8,259 nt of DNA from an uncultured Prevotella sp. (GCA_900556795.1 USQD01000072.1:1-8259), one strand, 5' to 3'; positions 1 through 7,558 are shown, counted from the first letter of the stretch. Numbers and translations are program-made. The notes: generated by a model from the sequence alone, not told the origin.

Positions 1-50
1 CAGTAGGTTGGGGGATTCTTATTTATCTTACTTCCGAGATCATATCTGTA

Positions 51-2891
51 TTATTCAGGTTTCCCTGATTTCTTCAGCAATGGGGCGAGGAACTTGTAAG
101 TATAGCCCTTCTTCGCCTTCACCATGTCTTCAGGTGTGCCGGCAAAGAGAAGCTCGCCGCCACCTCTACCGCCTTCCGGACCCATGTCGATGAGCCAGTC
201 GGCTAGCTTGATGACATCCAGATTGTGCTCGATGATGATGACTGTGTTGCCACGGTCTATCAGCTTCTGCAATACGTTCATCAGGATGCGGATGTCCTCG
301 AAGTGGAGACCGGTGGTTGGCTCGTCCAGGATGTAGAGCGTCTTGCCCGTGTCTCGTTTCGAGAGTTCTGTGGCGAGTTTAACACGCTGACTTTCTCCGC
401 CAGATAGGGTGGTACTGCTCTGTCCCAGTTTGATATAGCCGAGACCTACATTCTGCAACGCCTTGATCTTGTTGAGAATCTGCGGCACGTTCTCGAAGAA
501 CTCCACCGCCTGGTTGATGGTCATATCCAGTACGTCGGCGATGCTTTTGCCCTTGTATCTTACCTCCAGCGTCTCACGGTTGTAACGCTTGCCATGACAA
601 ACCTCGCAAGGAACGTAGACATCCGGGAGGAAATTCATCTCGATGGTCTTGTAACCATTTCCCTTACATTCCTCACATCTTCCACCCTTCACGTTGAAGG
701 AGAATCTGCCCGGCTTGTAACCACGGATCTTCGCTTCCGGCAAGCCAACGAAAAGACTGCGGATATCGCTGAAGACACCGGTGTAGGTGGCTGGATTGCT
801 GCGGGGCGTTCTGCCGATAGGACTCTGGTCTACATTCACTACCTTATCTATATTGTCGATACCCTCGATACTGTCATACGGCATCGGCTTCTTCAGACTG
901 CGATAGAAATGCTGGGAGAGGATAGGCTGAAGAGTCTCGTTGACGAGGGTAGACTTGCCTGAACCGCTCACACCAGTGACAACGATGAGCTTGCCGAGTG
1001 GGAAGTCTACATCAACTCCCTTCAGGTTGTTGCCCCTGGCGCCCCGGATGGTGATGTGCTTGCCATTGCCTTCACGACGCACGGCAGGAACCTCGATAGC
1101 CATCTTGCCATTGAGATACTGGGCGGTGATGGTATCGGTCTTGAGCATTTCGGCAGGAGTACCCTGAAAGACTACTTCGCCACCCTTGCGGCCAGCCTTC
1201 GGACCGATGTCTACAATCCAGTCGGCAGCCCGCATCATATCCTCGTCATGTTCTACTACAATGACCGTATTGCCCAGATCACGCAGTTCCTTGAGACTAT
1301 GGATCAGGCGCTCATTGTCACGCTGGTGCAGACCGATGCTCGGCTCGTCCAGGATATAGAGAACGTTGACCAGCTGGCTGCCAATCTGTGTGGCAAGGCG
1401 GATGCGCTGACTCTCACCGCCCGAAAGCGAAGCTGACTGACGGTTGAGCGAGAGATAATTGAGTCCCACATCGAGGAGGAAGGTGATGCGGGAGCGCAAT
1501 TCCTTGATAATCTCATGAGCCACCTTGGCTTTCATCGGAGGAAGATGCTGTTCTACCTCTTCCAGCCAGTCGCGCAACTCATCGATGTCAAGGTTTGCCA
1601 CTTCTGAGATATTCTTGTCCGAGATTTTATACGCCAGCGATTCCTTCTTGAGTCGGAGGCCATGACATTCTGGACATTCTACGGTAGAGATGAACTGTTC
1701 AGCCCATTTCTTTCCGTCATTGCTTTCGTCATACTCCATCACCTTTCTGAGATAGTCGACGACGCCATCAAATGCACAGAAATAGTCGGTTGAAGTATGC
1801 ATCTTCTCCTTTTCTATCTTTACGTTTTCCAGAGAACCATATAGGATTTCCTCCATGGTGTTGTTAGGAATCTCATGGATAGGGGTTTTGAGATTGAGAT
1901 CGTATTTTGACAACAGCGACTCAATCTGCCAGAAAATCATCTGATTCTTGTATTTTCCGAGCGGTACGATACCGCCCTCATAGATACTTATGCTCTCGTC
2001 CGGGATAACCTTCTTGAGGTCAATCTGGTTCACCTTTCCCAGACCCTTGCAGTGAGGGCAGGCACCTTCAGGCGAGTTGAATGAGAACATGTTAGGGGCA
2101 GGGTCCTGATAGGCGATACCGGTAACAGGGTCCATCAGACGCTTGGAGAAATTCTTCATCTCCTGACTGCCTTTTTCGATGATAGCCACCATGCCGTCGC
2201 CCTGTTTCATGGCGATTGACACGCTTTTGCGGATGCGTTCTTCATCGGATTCGCGCACCACGAGCTTGTCTATCACTACCTCGATGTTATGGTTCTTGTA
2301 TCTGTCAATCTTCATGCCCGGCACAATCTCCAGAATTTCTCCATCCACCCGGGCATAGAGATAGCCTTTGCGTCGCATGCTTTCGAAGAGTTCACGGTAA
2401 TGACCCTTGCGCTGTCTGACGAGCGGGGCGAGGAGGAAGATAGCCTTGCCGTCATACTCGTCGAGAATCATTTCGATGACCTGTTCCTCGGTATATTTCA
2501 CCATCTTCTCACCGCTTCGGTAGCTGTAGGCAGTACCGGCACGGGCATAGAGCAGACGCAGGTAATCGTAGATCTCGGTGGTGGTGCCCACAGTGGATCG
2601 GGGATTCTTGTTGGTGGTCTTCTGTTCGATGCTGATGACCGGACTGAGTCCCGTAATCTTATCCACATCGGGACGTTCCATGTTGCCCAGGAAGTTGCGG
2701 GCGTAGGCAGAAAACGTCTCGATATATCTACGCTGACCTTCGGCAAAGATGGTGTCGAAAGCCAATGATGACTTGCCCGAACCCGAGAGTCCGGTTATGA
2801 CGGTGAGGGAGTTGCGTGGGATTTCCACATCAATGTTCTTGAGATTGTGGACTCTGGCTCCCCATACATTAATCTTTTCTTCTGAAATCAT
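51..2891 (-). CDS. uvrA: UvrA, excinuclease ABC subunit A
   Basis: UvrA is the cytoplasmic ATPase that finds bulky DNA lesions as a dimer and loads UvrB in nucleotide excision repair. The 946-residue protein is full length (about 940 is usual). Both ABC modules are complete. Module I has Walker [10 protein letters not shown] at 34-42, signature LSGGESQR at 489-496, Walker B ILDEP at 513-517 and switch His548. Module II has Walker [10 protein letters not shown] at 640-648, signature at 829-836, Walker B ILDEP at 854-858 and His889. The UvrB-binding and insertion domains lie between about 120 and 400. CPHC (278-281) and CPEC (406-409) flank the insertion domain, and the C-terminal zinc finger is C739/C742 with C762/C765. 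Oddly, the CxxC pair I expect about 20 residues before CPHC reads DPVT (254-257). The ATG overlaps the upstream stop as ATGA, and an AGGA lies too close (2 nt) to act as a normal ribosome site, so coupled translation is likely. Identity is near certain. Confidence 0.98.
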   Translation of the reverse strand: MISEEKINVWGARVHNLKNIDVEIPRNSLTVITGLSGSGKSSLAFDTIFAEGQRRYIETFSAYARNFLGNMERPDVDKITGLSPVISIEQKTTNKNPRSTVGTTTEIYDYLRLLYARAGTAYSYRSGEKMVKYTEEQVIEMILDEYDGKAIFLLAPLVRQRKGHYRELFESMRRKGYLYARVDGEILEIVPGMKIDRYKNHNIEVVIDKLVVRESDEERIRKSVSIAMKQGDGMVAIIEKGSQEMKNFSKRLMDPVTGIAYQDPAPNMFSFNSPEGACPHCKGLGKVNQIDLKKVIPDESISIYEGGIVPLGKYKNQMIFWQIESLLSKYDLNLKTPIHEIPNNTMEEILYGSLENVKIEKEKMHTSTDYFCAFDGVVDYLRKVMEYDESNDGKKWAEQFISTVECPECHGLRLKKESLAYKISDKNISEVANLDIDELRDWLEEVEQHLPPMKAKVAHEIIKELRSRITFLLDVGLNYLSLNRQSASLSGGESQRIRLATQIGSQLVNVLYILDEPSIGLHQRDNERLIHSLKELRDLGNTVIVVEHDEDMMRAADWIVDIGPKAGRKGGEVVFQGTPAEMLKTDTITAQYLNGKMAIEVPAVRREGNGKHITIRGARGNNLKGVDVDFPLGKLIVVTGVSGSGKSTLVNETLQPILSQHFYRSLKKPMPYDSIEGIDNIDKVVNVDQSPIGRTPRSNPATYTGVFSDIRSLFVGLPEAKIRGYKPGRFSFNVKGGRCEECKGNGYKTIEMNFLPDVYVPCEVCHGKRYNRETLEVRYKGKSIADVLDMTINQAVEFFENVPQILNKIKALQNVGLGYIKLGQSSTTLSGGESQRVKLATELSKRDTGKTLYILDEPTTGLHFEDIRILMNVLQKLIDRGNTVIIIEHNLDVIKLADWLIDMGPEGGRGGGELLFAGTPEDMVKAKKGYTYKFLAPLLKKSGKPE

Positions 2892-3583
2892 TGTCCTGAA
2901 TTAGTTTGATTCTCGATGAAACCTCTGAGTACGTTTACATCTTTTCTGATATTGTATATCTTGCCATCGGCACCTTTCGCCTTGACGAGGCAGAAGTAGA
3001 CGCCGTCCTTGACCGGCTTTCCCTTGTAGGTGCCGTCCCATCCAGTAGAAGGGTCGGTCCATTCGAAGAGCTTCTGTCCCCATCGGTTGAAGATGTAGGC
3101 ATGAAATTCGGTGATACTCTGATAGCCATCCTTGGGTTTGTAGATGTCGTTGACGCCATCCCCGTTGGGCGAGAAAGCATTCGGCATCTTGAGAACACTC
3201 TCGGCAACGGAGACGGAGAAAGGATTTTCCTCGTTGGTACATTCTATGTATTCATCGCCCATGGTGAACTTGGCGTAGAGGATGACCCGGATGTTGCCCG
3301 ATTCAGTAAAGTCGAATTCCGTATTCTCTTCATACCTTATTATATAAGGCTCCTGAGCGTTGTCTTTATAGAAACGCCATTCGTAATAAGCCGTCCATCC
3401 ATCCGCCTGGGAAGGGTGCGCTTCGAAAGTGGCATGGACTGGTGCTGAGCCTGTATAGGATTCGTCTGTTGATGTCTCACCGTCAGGACCTGTAAAGGAA
3501 ACTGTGGGAGCCACCTCTTGTGCTATCATTTGGCTCGTAAAAAAAGCCAGTAATATGCAAAGTATACTTATTTTTCGTCTCAT
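2888..3583 (-). CDS. Secreted protein with CHU_C-type T9SS type B sorting domain
   Basis: This 231-residue protein is probably exported by Sec and then handled by type IX secretion. Residues 1-21 form a signal peptide (MRRK, a hydrophobic stretch, cleavage near MIA/Q). Residues 24-126 look like one Ig/PKD-type beta-sandwich, with YYEWRFYKD and a closing [10 protein letters not shown] strand. Residues 133-221 match the gliding-motility-associated C-terminal domain: [17 protein letters not shown], then [31 protein letters not shown] and a final RKDVNVLRG strand. In this family the domain is a type B sorting signal that directs cell-surface delivery or release; the name does not mean the cell glides. 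The protein is unusually small for the family, essentially one domain plus the sorting signal. It is the first gene of an operon with uvrA and has a -7-like element just upstream. The cargo function is unknown. Confidence 0.9.
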   Translation of the reverse strand: MRRKISILCILLAFFTSQMIAQEVAPTVSFTGPDGETSTDESYTGSAPVHATFEAHPSQADGWTAYYEWRFYKDNAQEPYIIRYEENTEFDFTESGNIRVILYAKFTMGDEYIECTNEENPFSVSVAESVLKMPNAFSPNGDGVNDIYKPKDGYQSITEFHAYIFNRWGQKLFEWTDPSTGWDGTYKGKPVKDGVYFCLVKAKGADGKIYNIRKDVNVLRGFIENQTNSGQ

Positions 3584-3600
3584 TTCAATAATTATTTGTG

Positions 3601-3608
3601 CAAAGATA
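3601..3608 (-). promoter_or_regulatory. Candidate Bacteroidota -7 element for the CHU_C/uvrA operon
   Basis: Read on the minus strand this is TATCTTTG, an exact match to the Bacteroidota -7 consensus TAnnTTTG. It ends 17 nt before the ATG at 3583, which would leave a very short 5' leader. No convincing -33 TTTG sits at the usual distance on this strand, so the call rests on the -7 box and its position. Confidence 0.55.
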
Positions 3609-3625
3609 ATAAAAAGCTGAGAGAT

Positions 3626-3658
3626 TTTGGGCAGAATGCAAGATTTTTTGTATTTTTG
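3626..3658 (+). promoter_or_regulatory. Candidate Bacteroidota promoter for the LysM gene
   Basis: A -33-like TTTG (3626-3629) is followed after 21 bp by TATTTTTG (3651-3658), which fits the -7 consensus TAnnTTTG. It would start transcription near 3662-3667 and give a leader of about 85-90 nt before the LysM start at 3752. It lies in the divergent spacer shared with the opposite operon, and the two -7 boxes are about 43 bp apart. TGCAA/TTGCA ends at 3637-3641 and 3656-3660 form a short inverted repeat around the core, of unknown meaning. Confidence 0.6.
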
Positions 3659-3751
3659 CAGATGAAAACATTGAAATCTGAAGATTATCGACAGAAAAAA
3701 GACTCAGAATCTGCCGAAATCCGAAAGATGAAAACATAAAATAATGAAGTT

Positions 3752-5146
3752 ATGAGAAGATTCAAGAGATATTTCCTTGTGGTCGTTGGGTTGATGCTCA
3801 GCGTCAGTATTTTCGCCCAGACCACCAAGTGGCGTGACATCTATACAGTGAAGAAGAAAGATACCATCTTCGGTATCGCCAACAGCTATGGCTTGTCGCT
3901 TCCTGAACTCATGGATGCCAATCCGGAGATGAAGCAGGAGGGATACATGCTCCAGAAGGGAACCACTTTGTTTATTCCTTATGCCAAGGGACAGAAAAAT
4001 CCTAATCAGAAGGCGACAACTGCTACTACGGCTGCTGCCAGCCAGAAAACAACTGCTCCTGCTGCTGTCAAGCCGGCAGCAACAGTCAGCAATGCCGTGA
4101 AGATTGGCGTGATGCTGCCTTTGCATGATGTGGATGGCGACGGCAAGCGCATGGTGGAGTATTACCGTGGCATCCTGATGGCATGTGACTATCTGAAGAA
4201 GCACGGTGTTTCTACCGATGTTCATGCCTGGAATGTACCTATCGATGCGGATATCCGTACCACCCTGCTGCAGGAGGGTGCCAGCCAGTGCGACATCATC
4301 TTCGGTCCGCTCTATACCAAGCAGGTGGCTCCGCTTTCCGAGTTCTGCAAGAACAACGGCATTAAGCTTGTCATTCCTTTCTCTATCAGCGGGGATGATG
4401 TGGAGCGCAGCAAGGAGATTTTCCAGGTTTATCAGAGTCCGGAAAGTCTGAATGAGGCTACCGTGAAGGCTTTCCTGAAGAGATTCTCCAATGTGCATCC
4501 TATCTTTGTTGACTGCAATGATTCCACTTCCCGAAAGGGCGCCTTTACCTTCGGACTCCGCAAGGAACTGGAAAAGCGCAATATCAACTTCAGTATCACC
4601 AACGTGAATTCGAGCCTCGAGCAGTTTGCCAAGGCTTTCGTACCTAGCAAGCAGAACGTGGTCATCCTCAATACGGGACGTTCACCACAGTTGACCGCCG
4701 TGCTCAACAAGCTGGACGAGTTTGATGCCAAATATCCCGGCGCATCCATCTCGCTCTTCGGTTATACGGAATGGCTGATGTATGCGAAGTACAATCTGGA
4801 GAGGTTCTACAAGTATGATACCTATATTCCTTCTACCTTCTATTATAATGCCGGCAATGTGCGTACCCAGTCACTGGAGACGAGTTATCAGCGTTGGTTC
4901 CATCAGCCGATGCAGATAGCCCAGCCTCGTTTCGCTATTACGGGTTACGACCATGCCATGTTCTTTATCCAGGGCGTGAAGAAGGAGGGACGTAACTTTA
5001 CGGGTGACAGCAAGCGTTCTACTTACCAGCCTGTACAGACACCGCTTGATTTCGAGAAGACGGGAGTCAAGGGTGGTTATAAGAACAAGAGTTTCATGCT
5101 GATTCACTATACCTTCAATCATCAGATAGAGGCAGTGAAGTATTAG
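3752..5146 (+). CDS. Exported LysM protein with type I periplasmic-binding fold
   Basis: The 464-residue protein begins with a signal peptide (1-22, cleaved near IFA/Q, no lipobox Cys). A LysM domain at about 29-77 follows (IYTVKKKDTIFGIANSYGL, then NPEM and LQKGTTLFIP). A low-complexity Thr/Ala/Lys linker spans 78-114. Residues 115-464 resemble a type I periplasmic-binding or receptor-ligand fold: KIGVMLPL at 117-124, YYRGILMACDYL, DIIFGPLYTKQVAPLSEFC at 181-199, KLVIPFSI at 205-212, VVILNTG at 303-309 and SISLFGYTEW at 332-341. LysM binds the glycan strands of peptidoglycan, so the protein is probably wall-bound in the periplasm. Automated pipelines tend to call such proteins amino-acid ABC substrate-binding proteins, but no permease or ATPase gene lies in this window, and anchoring to the wall fits a sensing or regulatory role better. 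The ATG at 3752 is the only good start: an in-frame TAA lies at 3737-3739. Confidence 0.88.
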   Translation: MRRFKRYFLVVVGLMLSVSIFAQTTKWRDIYTVKKKDTIFGIANSYGLSLPELMDANPEMKQEGYMLQKGTTLFIPYAKGQKNPNQKATTATTAAASQKTTAPAAVKPAATVSNAVKIGVMLPLHDVDGDGKRMVEYYRGILMACDYLKKHGVSTDVHAWNVPIDADIRTTLLQEGASQCDIIFGPLYTKQVAPLSEFCKNNGIKLVIPFSISGDDVERSKEIFQVYQSPESLNEATVKAFLKRFSNVHPIFVDCNDSTSRKGAFTFGLRKELEKRNINFSITNVNSSLEQFAKAFVPSKQNVVILNTGRSPQLTAVLNKLDEFDAKYPGASISLFGYTEWLMYAKYNLERFYKYDTYIPSTFYYNAGNVRTQSLETSYQRWFHQPMQIAQPRFAITGYDHAMFFIQGVKKEGRNFTGDSKRSTYQPVQTPLDFEKTGVKGGYKNKSFMLIHYTFNHQIEAVKY

Positions 5147-5216
5147 GACTTTGGACATTGAACTTTGGACTTTGAACATTGAGCTTTGAAGTTTGATCTT
5201 TGAATATTGAAAAATG
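5147..5216 (+). repeat. Ten-unit 7-bp tandem array, consensus RACTTTG
   Basis: Directly after the TAG stop (5144-5146) the sequence divides into ten consecutive 7-bp units with no slippage: GACTTTG, GACATTG, AACTTTG, GACTTTG, AACATTG, AGCTTTG, AAGTTTG, ATCTTTG, AATATTG, AAAAATG. Position 7 is G and position 6 is T in all ten, and position 5 is T in nine. The array fills most of the 81-bp spacer before the barrel gene. It supplies TTTG every 7 bp, each a near match to a Bacteroidota promoter box, but no complete TAnnTTTG is present. The function is unknown. Confidence 0.9.
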
Positions 5217-5227
5217 AACTTTATGAT

Positions 5228-5995
5228 ATGTATTTGATAAGAAGATATATACTGCTTTCTCTGGTCTTGGGGGGTGGACTGACAGCTTCGGCACAGATCG
5301 GAGAGCATCGCAATGACTTTGCTGTCGGATTGAATGGAGGTTATATAATGAGCTCGGTGGGCTTTACGCCTGACGTGCAGCAGACACAGCATGGTGGAAT
5401 GACGGCGGGTTTCTCTATGAAGTATACCTGCGAGAAATACTTCAATACCATCTGTTCCGTCTATGCCGAGGTGAACTATTCACAGGTGGGATGGAAAGAG
5501 GATATCCTCGATAAGGACAACAATCCGGTGATCATCACCAAGACACAGGAGCCGATGGCTTACAGCCGTACCATCAACTATATCCAGGTGCCGGTGTTCG
5601 CGCATCTGGCATGGGGTAGGGAGACAAGAGGACTGAACATCTTCGTGAATGCCGGTCCACAGTTTGGCTTTTATCTCAGTGAATCGACCAAGACCAACTT
5701 CGACGTGAAGAAATTGCCGCAGACTGACAACAACCGTGTGAGTCCGGTGATGGCACAGGATACGATGGCAGTAGAGAACAAGCTGGATTACGGTATCGCC
5801 GTGGGTCTGGGTGCCGAATACAGCATTCCTAGAGTGGGTCATTTCCTCGCCGAAGCACGTTACTACTACGGATTGGGCAATATCTACGGTTCGTCGAAAC
5901 GAGACTACTTCGGAAAGAGCAACTATGGGCAGATAGTCCTGAAGCTCTCTTATCTCTTCGATATCACAAGAACGAAGAACGTGAAGAGGAAATAG
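5228..5995 (+). CDS. PorT-family outer-membrane beta-barrel protein
   Basis: The start is placed at ATG 5228 (255 residues). A longer frame would need a TTG at 5207 that lies inside the 7-bp repeat array, whereas the ATG gives a clean signal peptide (MYLIRRYILLSLVLGGGLTASA/Q, cleavage near 22-23). The mature protein is a run of short amphipathic beta strands with aromatic and glycine turns: FAVGLNGGYIMSS at 31-43, TAGFSMKYTCEKYF, INYIQVPVFAHLAWG at 116-130, GLNIFVNAGPQFGFYLSE at 135-152, DYGIAVGLGAEYSI at 187-200, FLAEARYYYGLGNIY at 206-220 and YGQIVLKLSYLF at 233-244. This is the small outer-membrane barrel pattern (PorT / OMP_b-brl_2), common in Bacteroidota and rarely assigned a function. 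PorT itself serves T9SS, but family membership does not establish that role here. Its position after the LysM gene suggests shared envelope work. Confidence 0.88.
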   Translation: MYLIRRYILLSLVLGGGLTASAQIGEHRNDFAVGLNGGYIMSSVGFTPDVQQTQHGGMTAGFSMKYTCEKYFNTICSVYAEVNYSQVGWKEDILDKDNNPVIITKTQEPMAYSRTINYIQVPVFAHLAWGRETRGLNIFVNAGPQFGFYLSESTKTNFDVKKLPQTDNNRVSPVMAQDTMAVENKLDYGIAVGLGAEYSIPRVGHFLAEARYYYGLGNIYGSSKRDYFGKSNYGQIVLKLSYLFDITRTKNVKRK

Positions 5996-5996
5996 A

Positions 5997-6031
5997 TGAT
6001 AATTAATAATTGATAATAAATCAATGATAAC
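5997..6031 (+). repeat. Five-unit 7-bp array, consensus TRATAAT
   Basis: One base after the barrel gene's TAG, five in-register 7-bp units read TGATAAT, TAATAAT, TGATAAT, AAATCAA, TGATAAC. Four match the consensus closely; the fourth is diverged. The last two units form the left arm of the hairpin that follows. The unit differs from that of the array 850 bp upstream, but the period and the position just after a stop codon are the same. Confidence 0.75.
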
Positions 6032-6046
6032 GGGTTTATCATTGAT
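6020..6046 (+). promoter_or_regulatory. 11-bp perfect inverted repeat just before the MFS start
   Basis: ATCAATGATAA (6020-6030) and TTATCATTGAT (6036-6046) are perfect reverse complements around a CGGGT loop. The right arm ends 12 nt before ATG 6059 and is followed by TGTTTTG. It could be a weak terminator for the barrel gene, a leader stem-loop affecting MFS translation, or an operator. The stem is AT-rich (2 G/C pairs of 11) and the T-tract is short, so strong termination is doubtful. The right arm inverts the TGATAA core of the adjacent 7-bp units. Confidence 0.7.
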
Positions 6047-6058
6047 GTTTTGAAAAAA

Positions 6059-7435
6059 ATGAGTACAACAGAAAAAATGCAGATGAAATTGAGCGACTCA
6101 AAGTCAGCTCGCTGGACTGCCCTCTTCATCGTGAGCGTCACGATGATGTTCGGTTACTTTTTTACAGATGTAATGTCTCCACTGGAGCCACTCTTGACAG
6201 CTGTCAAGGGGGCTGAGAATGGTCTTGGACTCGGATGGAGTTCGGATGAGTACGGCTTCTTCTCAGGAGCCTACGGATACTTTAATGTATTCCTCCTGCT
6301 CCTCTTTTTCGGTGGTCTTATCCTCGATAAGTTTGGCATCCGTTTCACTGGTATCCTCTCTACTGTTTTGATGTTTGGTGGAGCCTTGGTGAAATGGTAT
6401 GCTGTAGGTCATGAGTTTGGCGGTTCGGTAGTAGTACCATTCTTCGGTACTTACAGTACACAGGTAGTGATAGCTGCACTTGGCTTTGCCATCTATGGCG
6501 TGGGCTGCGAGATATGCGGTATCACAGTGAGCAAGGTCATTGTGAAATGGTTTACGGGTCATGAGTTGGCTCTGGCAATGGGAGTGCAGGTGGCTACAGC
6601 TCGTTTGGGAACTGCCGCTGCCTTGGGCTATTCTCTTCCTTTTGCAAAGGCAATGGGCGGTGTGTCTGCTTCTATTGCTTTGGGTGCAGCTTTGCTTTGC
6701 GCTGGTGTACTGGTTTATCTGGTTTATTGCGTGATGGACAAGAAGGAGGATGCTTCTGCAGAAGCTGTGGCTACTGAGCCGGAAGAAGGTTTCAAGTTTT
6801 CAGACTTGGGTGGTCTGTTCAAGACAGCTGGTTTCTGGTATGTGGCATTCCTTTGCCTGATGTTCTATGCCGGTGTATTCCCATTCCTGAAGTTTGCCAC
6901 CAAGTTGATGATTTTCAAGTATGGTGTCGATGCCAATTTGGCAGGTCTGATTCCTGCGATGTTGCCATTCGGTACCATCTTCCTTACACCAATCTTCGGT
7001 AGCGTATATGACAAGTATGGCAAGGGTGCCACGCTGATGATTATCGGCAGTTGTCTCCTGACTCTGGTACACGTAGTATTTGCCCTTCCACTCAACTCAT
7101 GGGTGCTTGCCGTCGTGATGATGCTCATCCTTGGCGTAGCTTTTGGATTGGTACCATCAGCCATGTGGCCTTCTGTGCCAAAGATTATCCCTATGAAACT
7201 CTTGGGAACTGCATACGCCCTCATCTTCTATATCCAGAATATTGGACTGGCTCTCATTCCAGTATGGATTGGTAAGGTAAACCAGGCAAATACCGCAGCC
7301 GACGGCACCATCGACTATACCCAGACGATGACCATCTTTGCCTGCTTCGGTGTGATAGCCATCCTCATCGCCTTCCTCCTTCTTTTTGAAGATAAGAGAA
7401 AGGGATACGGTTTGCAGAAGCCTAACGTGAAATAA
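6059..7435 (+). CDS. Major facilitator superfamily transporter, MFSD1-like
   Basis: This is an inner-membrane secondary transporter of 458 residues. ATG 6059 is chosen over an in-frame TTG at 6050 three codons earlier. About 12 hydrophobic segments can be seen (roughly 18-38, 67-89, 96-114, 132-153, 168-190, 202-224, 257-282, 294-314, 324-343, 348-368, 383-405, 424-443). An acidic cytoplasmic loop at about 227-247 separates the two halves. Motif A is present after segment 2 as G86-LIL-D90-KFG-I-R95, with a degenerate copy G314-SVY-D318-KYGKG in the second half. The PSAMWPSVPKIIP, LLGTAYAL and IQNIGLALIP block at 367-401 resembles, from memory, the MFSD1 family, whose animal member exports dipeptides from lysosomes. 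A peptide or other small organic substrate is therefore possible but not shown. No dedicated -7 box is visible in the 63-bp upstream spacer, so read-through from the barrel gene is plausible. Confidence 0.92.
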   Translation: MSTTEKMQMKLSDSKSARWTALFIVSVTMMFGYFFTDVMSPLEPLLTAVKGAENGLGLGWSSDEYGFFSGAYGYFNVFLLLLFFGGLILDKFGIRFTGILSTVLMFGGALVKWYAVGHEFGGSVVVPFFGTYSTQVVIAALGFAIYGVGCEICGITVSKVIVKWFTGHELALAMGVQVATARLGTAAALGYSLPFAKAMGGVSASIALGAALLCAGVLVYLVYCVMDKKEDASAEAVATEPEEGFKFSDLGGLFKTAGFWYVAFLCLMFYAGVFPFLKFATKLMIFKYGVDANLAGLIPAMLPFGTIFLTPIFGSVYDKYGKGATLMIIGSCLLTLVHVVFALPLNSWVLAVVMMLILGVAFGLVPSAMWPSVPKIIPMKLLGTAYALIFYIQNIGLALIPVWIGKVNQANTAADGTIDYTQTMTIFACFGVIAILIAFLLLFEDKRKGYGLQKPNVK

Positions 7436-7493
7436 GTGAAGAGTGAAGAACGAAGAGCAAATTAAGTGAAGAGTGAAGAACGAAGAGTGAAGA
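7427..7493 (+). repeat. GTGAAGA 7-bp array inside a 30-bp tandem duplication
   Basis: Two 30-bp units (7427-7456 and 7457-7486) each hold a 9-nt segment ending in TAA, then two GTGAAGA heptads and one ACGAAGA. A further GTGAAGA follows at 7487-7493. The identical core is 25 bp (7433-7457 and 7463-7487). The 9-nt segments are GTGAAATAA, which is the last two codons and stop of the MFS gene, and GCAAATTAA, with 6 of 9 positions the same. The duplication therefore appears to reach back over the stop codon. Confidence 0.92.
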
Positions 7494-7515
7494 ATTCGTT
7501 TGCTCTTTGTTCTTC
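7475..7515 (+). terminator. 17-bp hairpin downstream of the MFS gene, possible terminator
   Basis: GAAGAACGAAGAGTGAA (7475-7491) pairs with TTTGCTCTTTGTTCTTC (7499-7515), with three G.U pairs and a GAATTCG loop. The right arm pairs equally well with the earlier repeat copy at 7445-7461 (17 bp, one G.U, 37-nt loop), so two folds compete. No T-tract follows, so this is a weak candidate for an intrinsic terminator and may be a by-product of the repeats. Confidence 0.45.
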
Positions 7516-7546
7516 GAACTCTTTGAAAGTATAATTCTATAAAAGA

Positions 7547-7551
7547 AAGGA
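7547..7551 (+). promoter_or_regulatory. Shine-Dalgarno-like AAGGA before the WG-repeat gene
   Basis: AAGGA lies 7 nt before ATG 7559, a standard spacing. It supports that start. It stands out because the other plus-strand genes here have only A-rich sequence before the start codon. Confidence 0.55.
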
Positions 7552-7558
7552 AACAGCC

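Noticed and set aside
594..2768. Several plus-strand open frames of up to 159 codons opposite uvrA
   Set aside because: The minus strand holds a complete, motif-perfect UvrA. The opposite frames show no recognisable domains and are antisense shadows.
3704..4498. 264-codon minus-strand frame opposite the LysM gene
   Set aside because: It mirrors the LysM/binding-fold reading frame and its linker, shows no protein-family pattern, and would run into the opposite gene's leader.
5207..5227. TTG start giving the barrel protein seven extra residues
   Set aside because: The TTG is part of a repeat unit, and the extra residues would precede a signal peptide that begins normally at ATG 5228.
4871..5392. 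173-codon minus-strand frame across the LysM/barrel junction
   Set aside because: Its middle is just the RACTTTG array read in reverse, and both ends are antisense to well-supported exported proteins.
6050..6058. TTG start giving the MFS protein three extra residues
   Set aside because: ATG 6059 is a better codon in an A-rich context, and the added MKK has no family support.
7506..7535. TTTG then TATAAT 20 bp later as a promoter for the WG gene
   Set aside because: TATAAT is not the Bacteroidota -7 consensus, and the TTTG belongs to the hairpin arm, so the match is no better than chance in AT-rich DNA.
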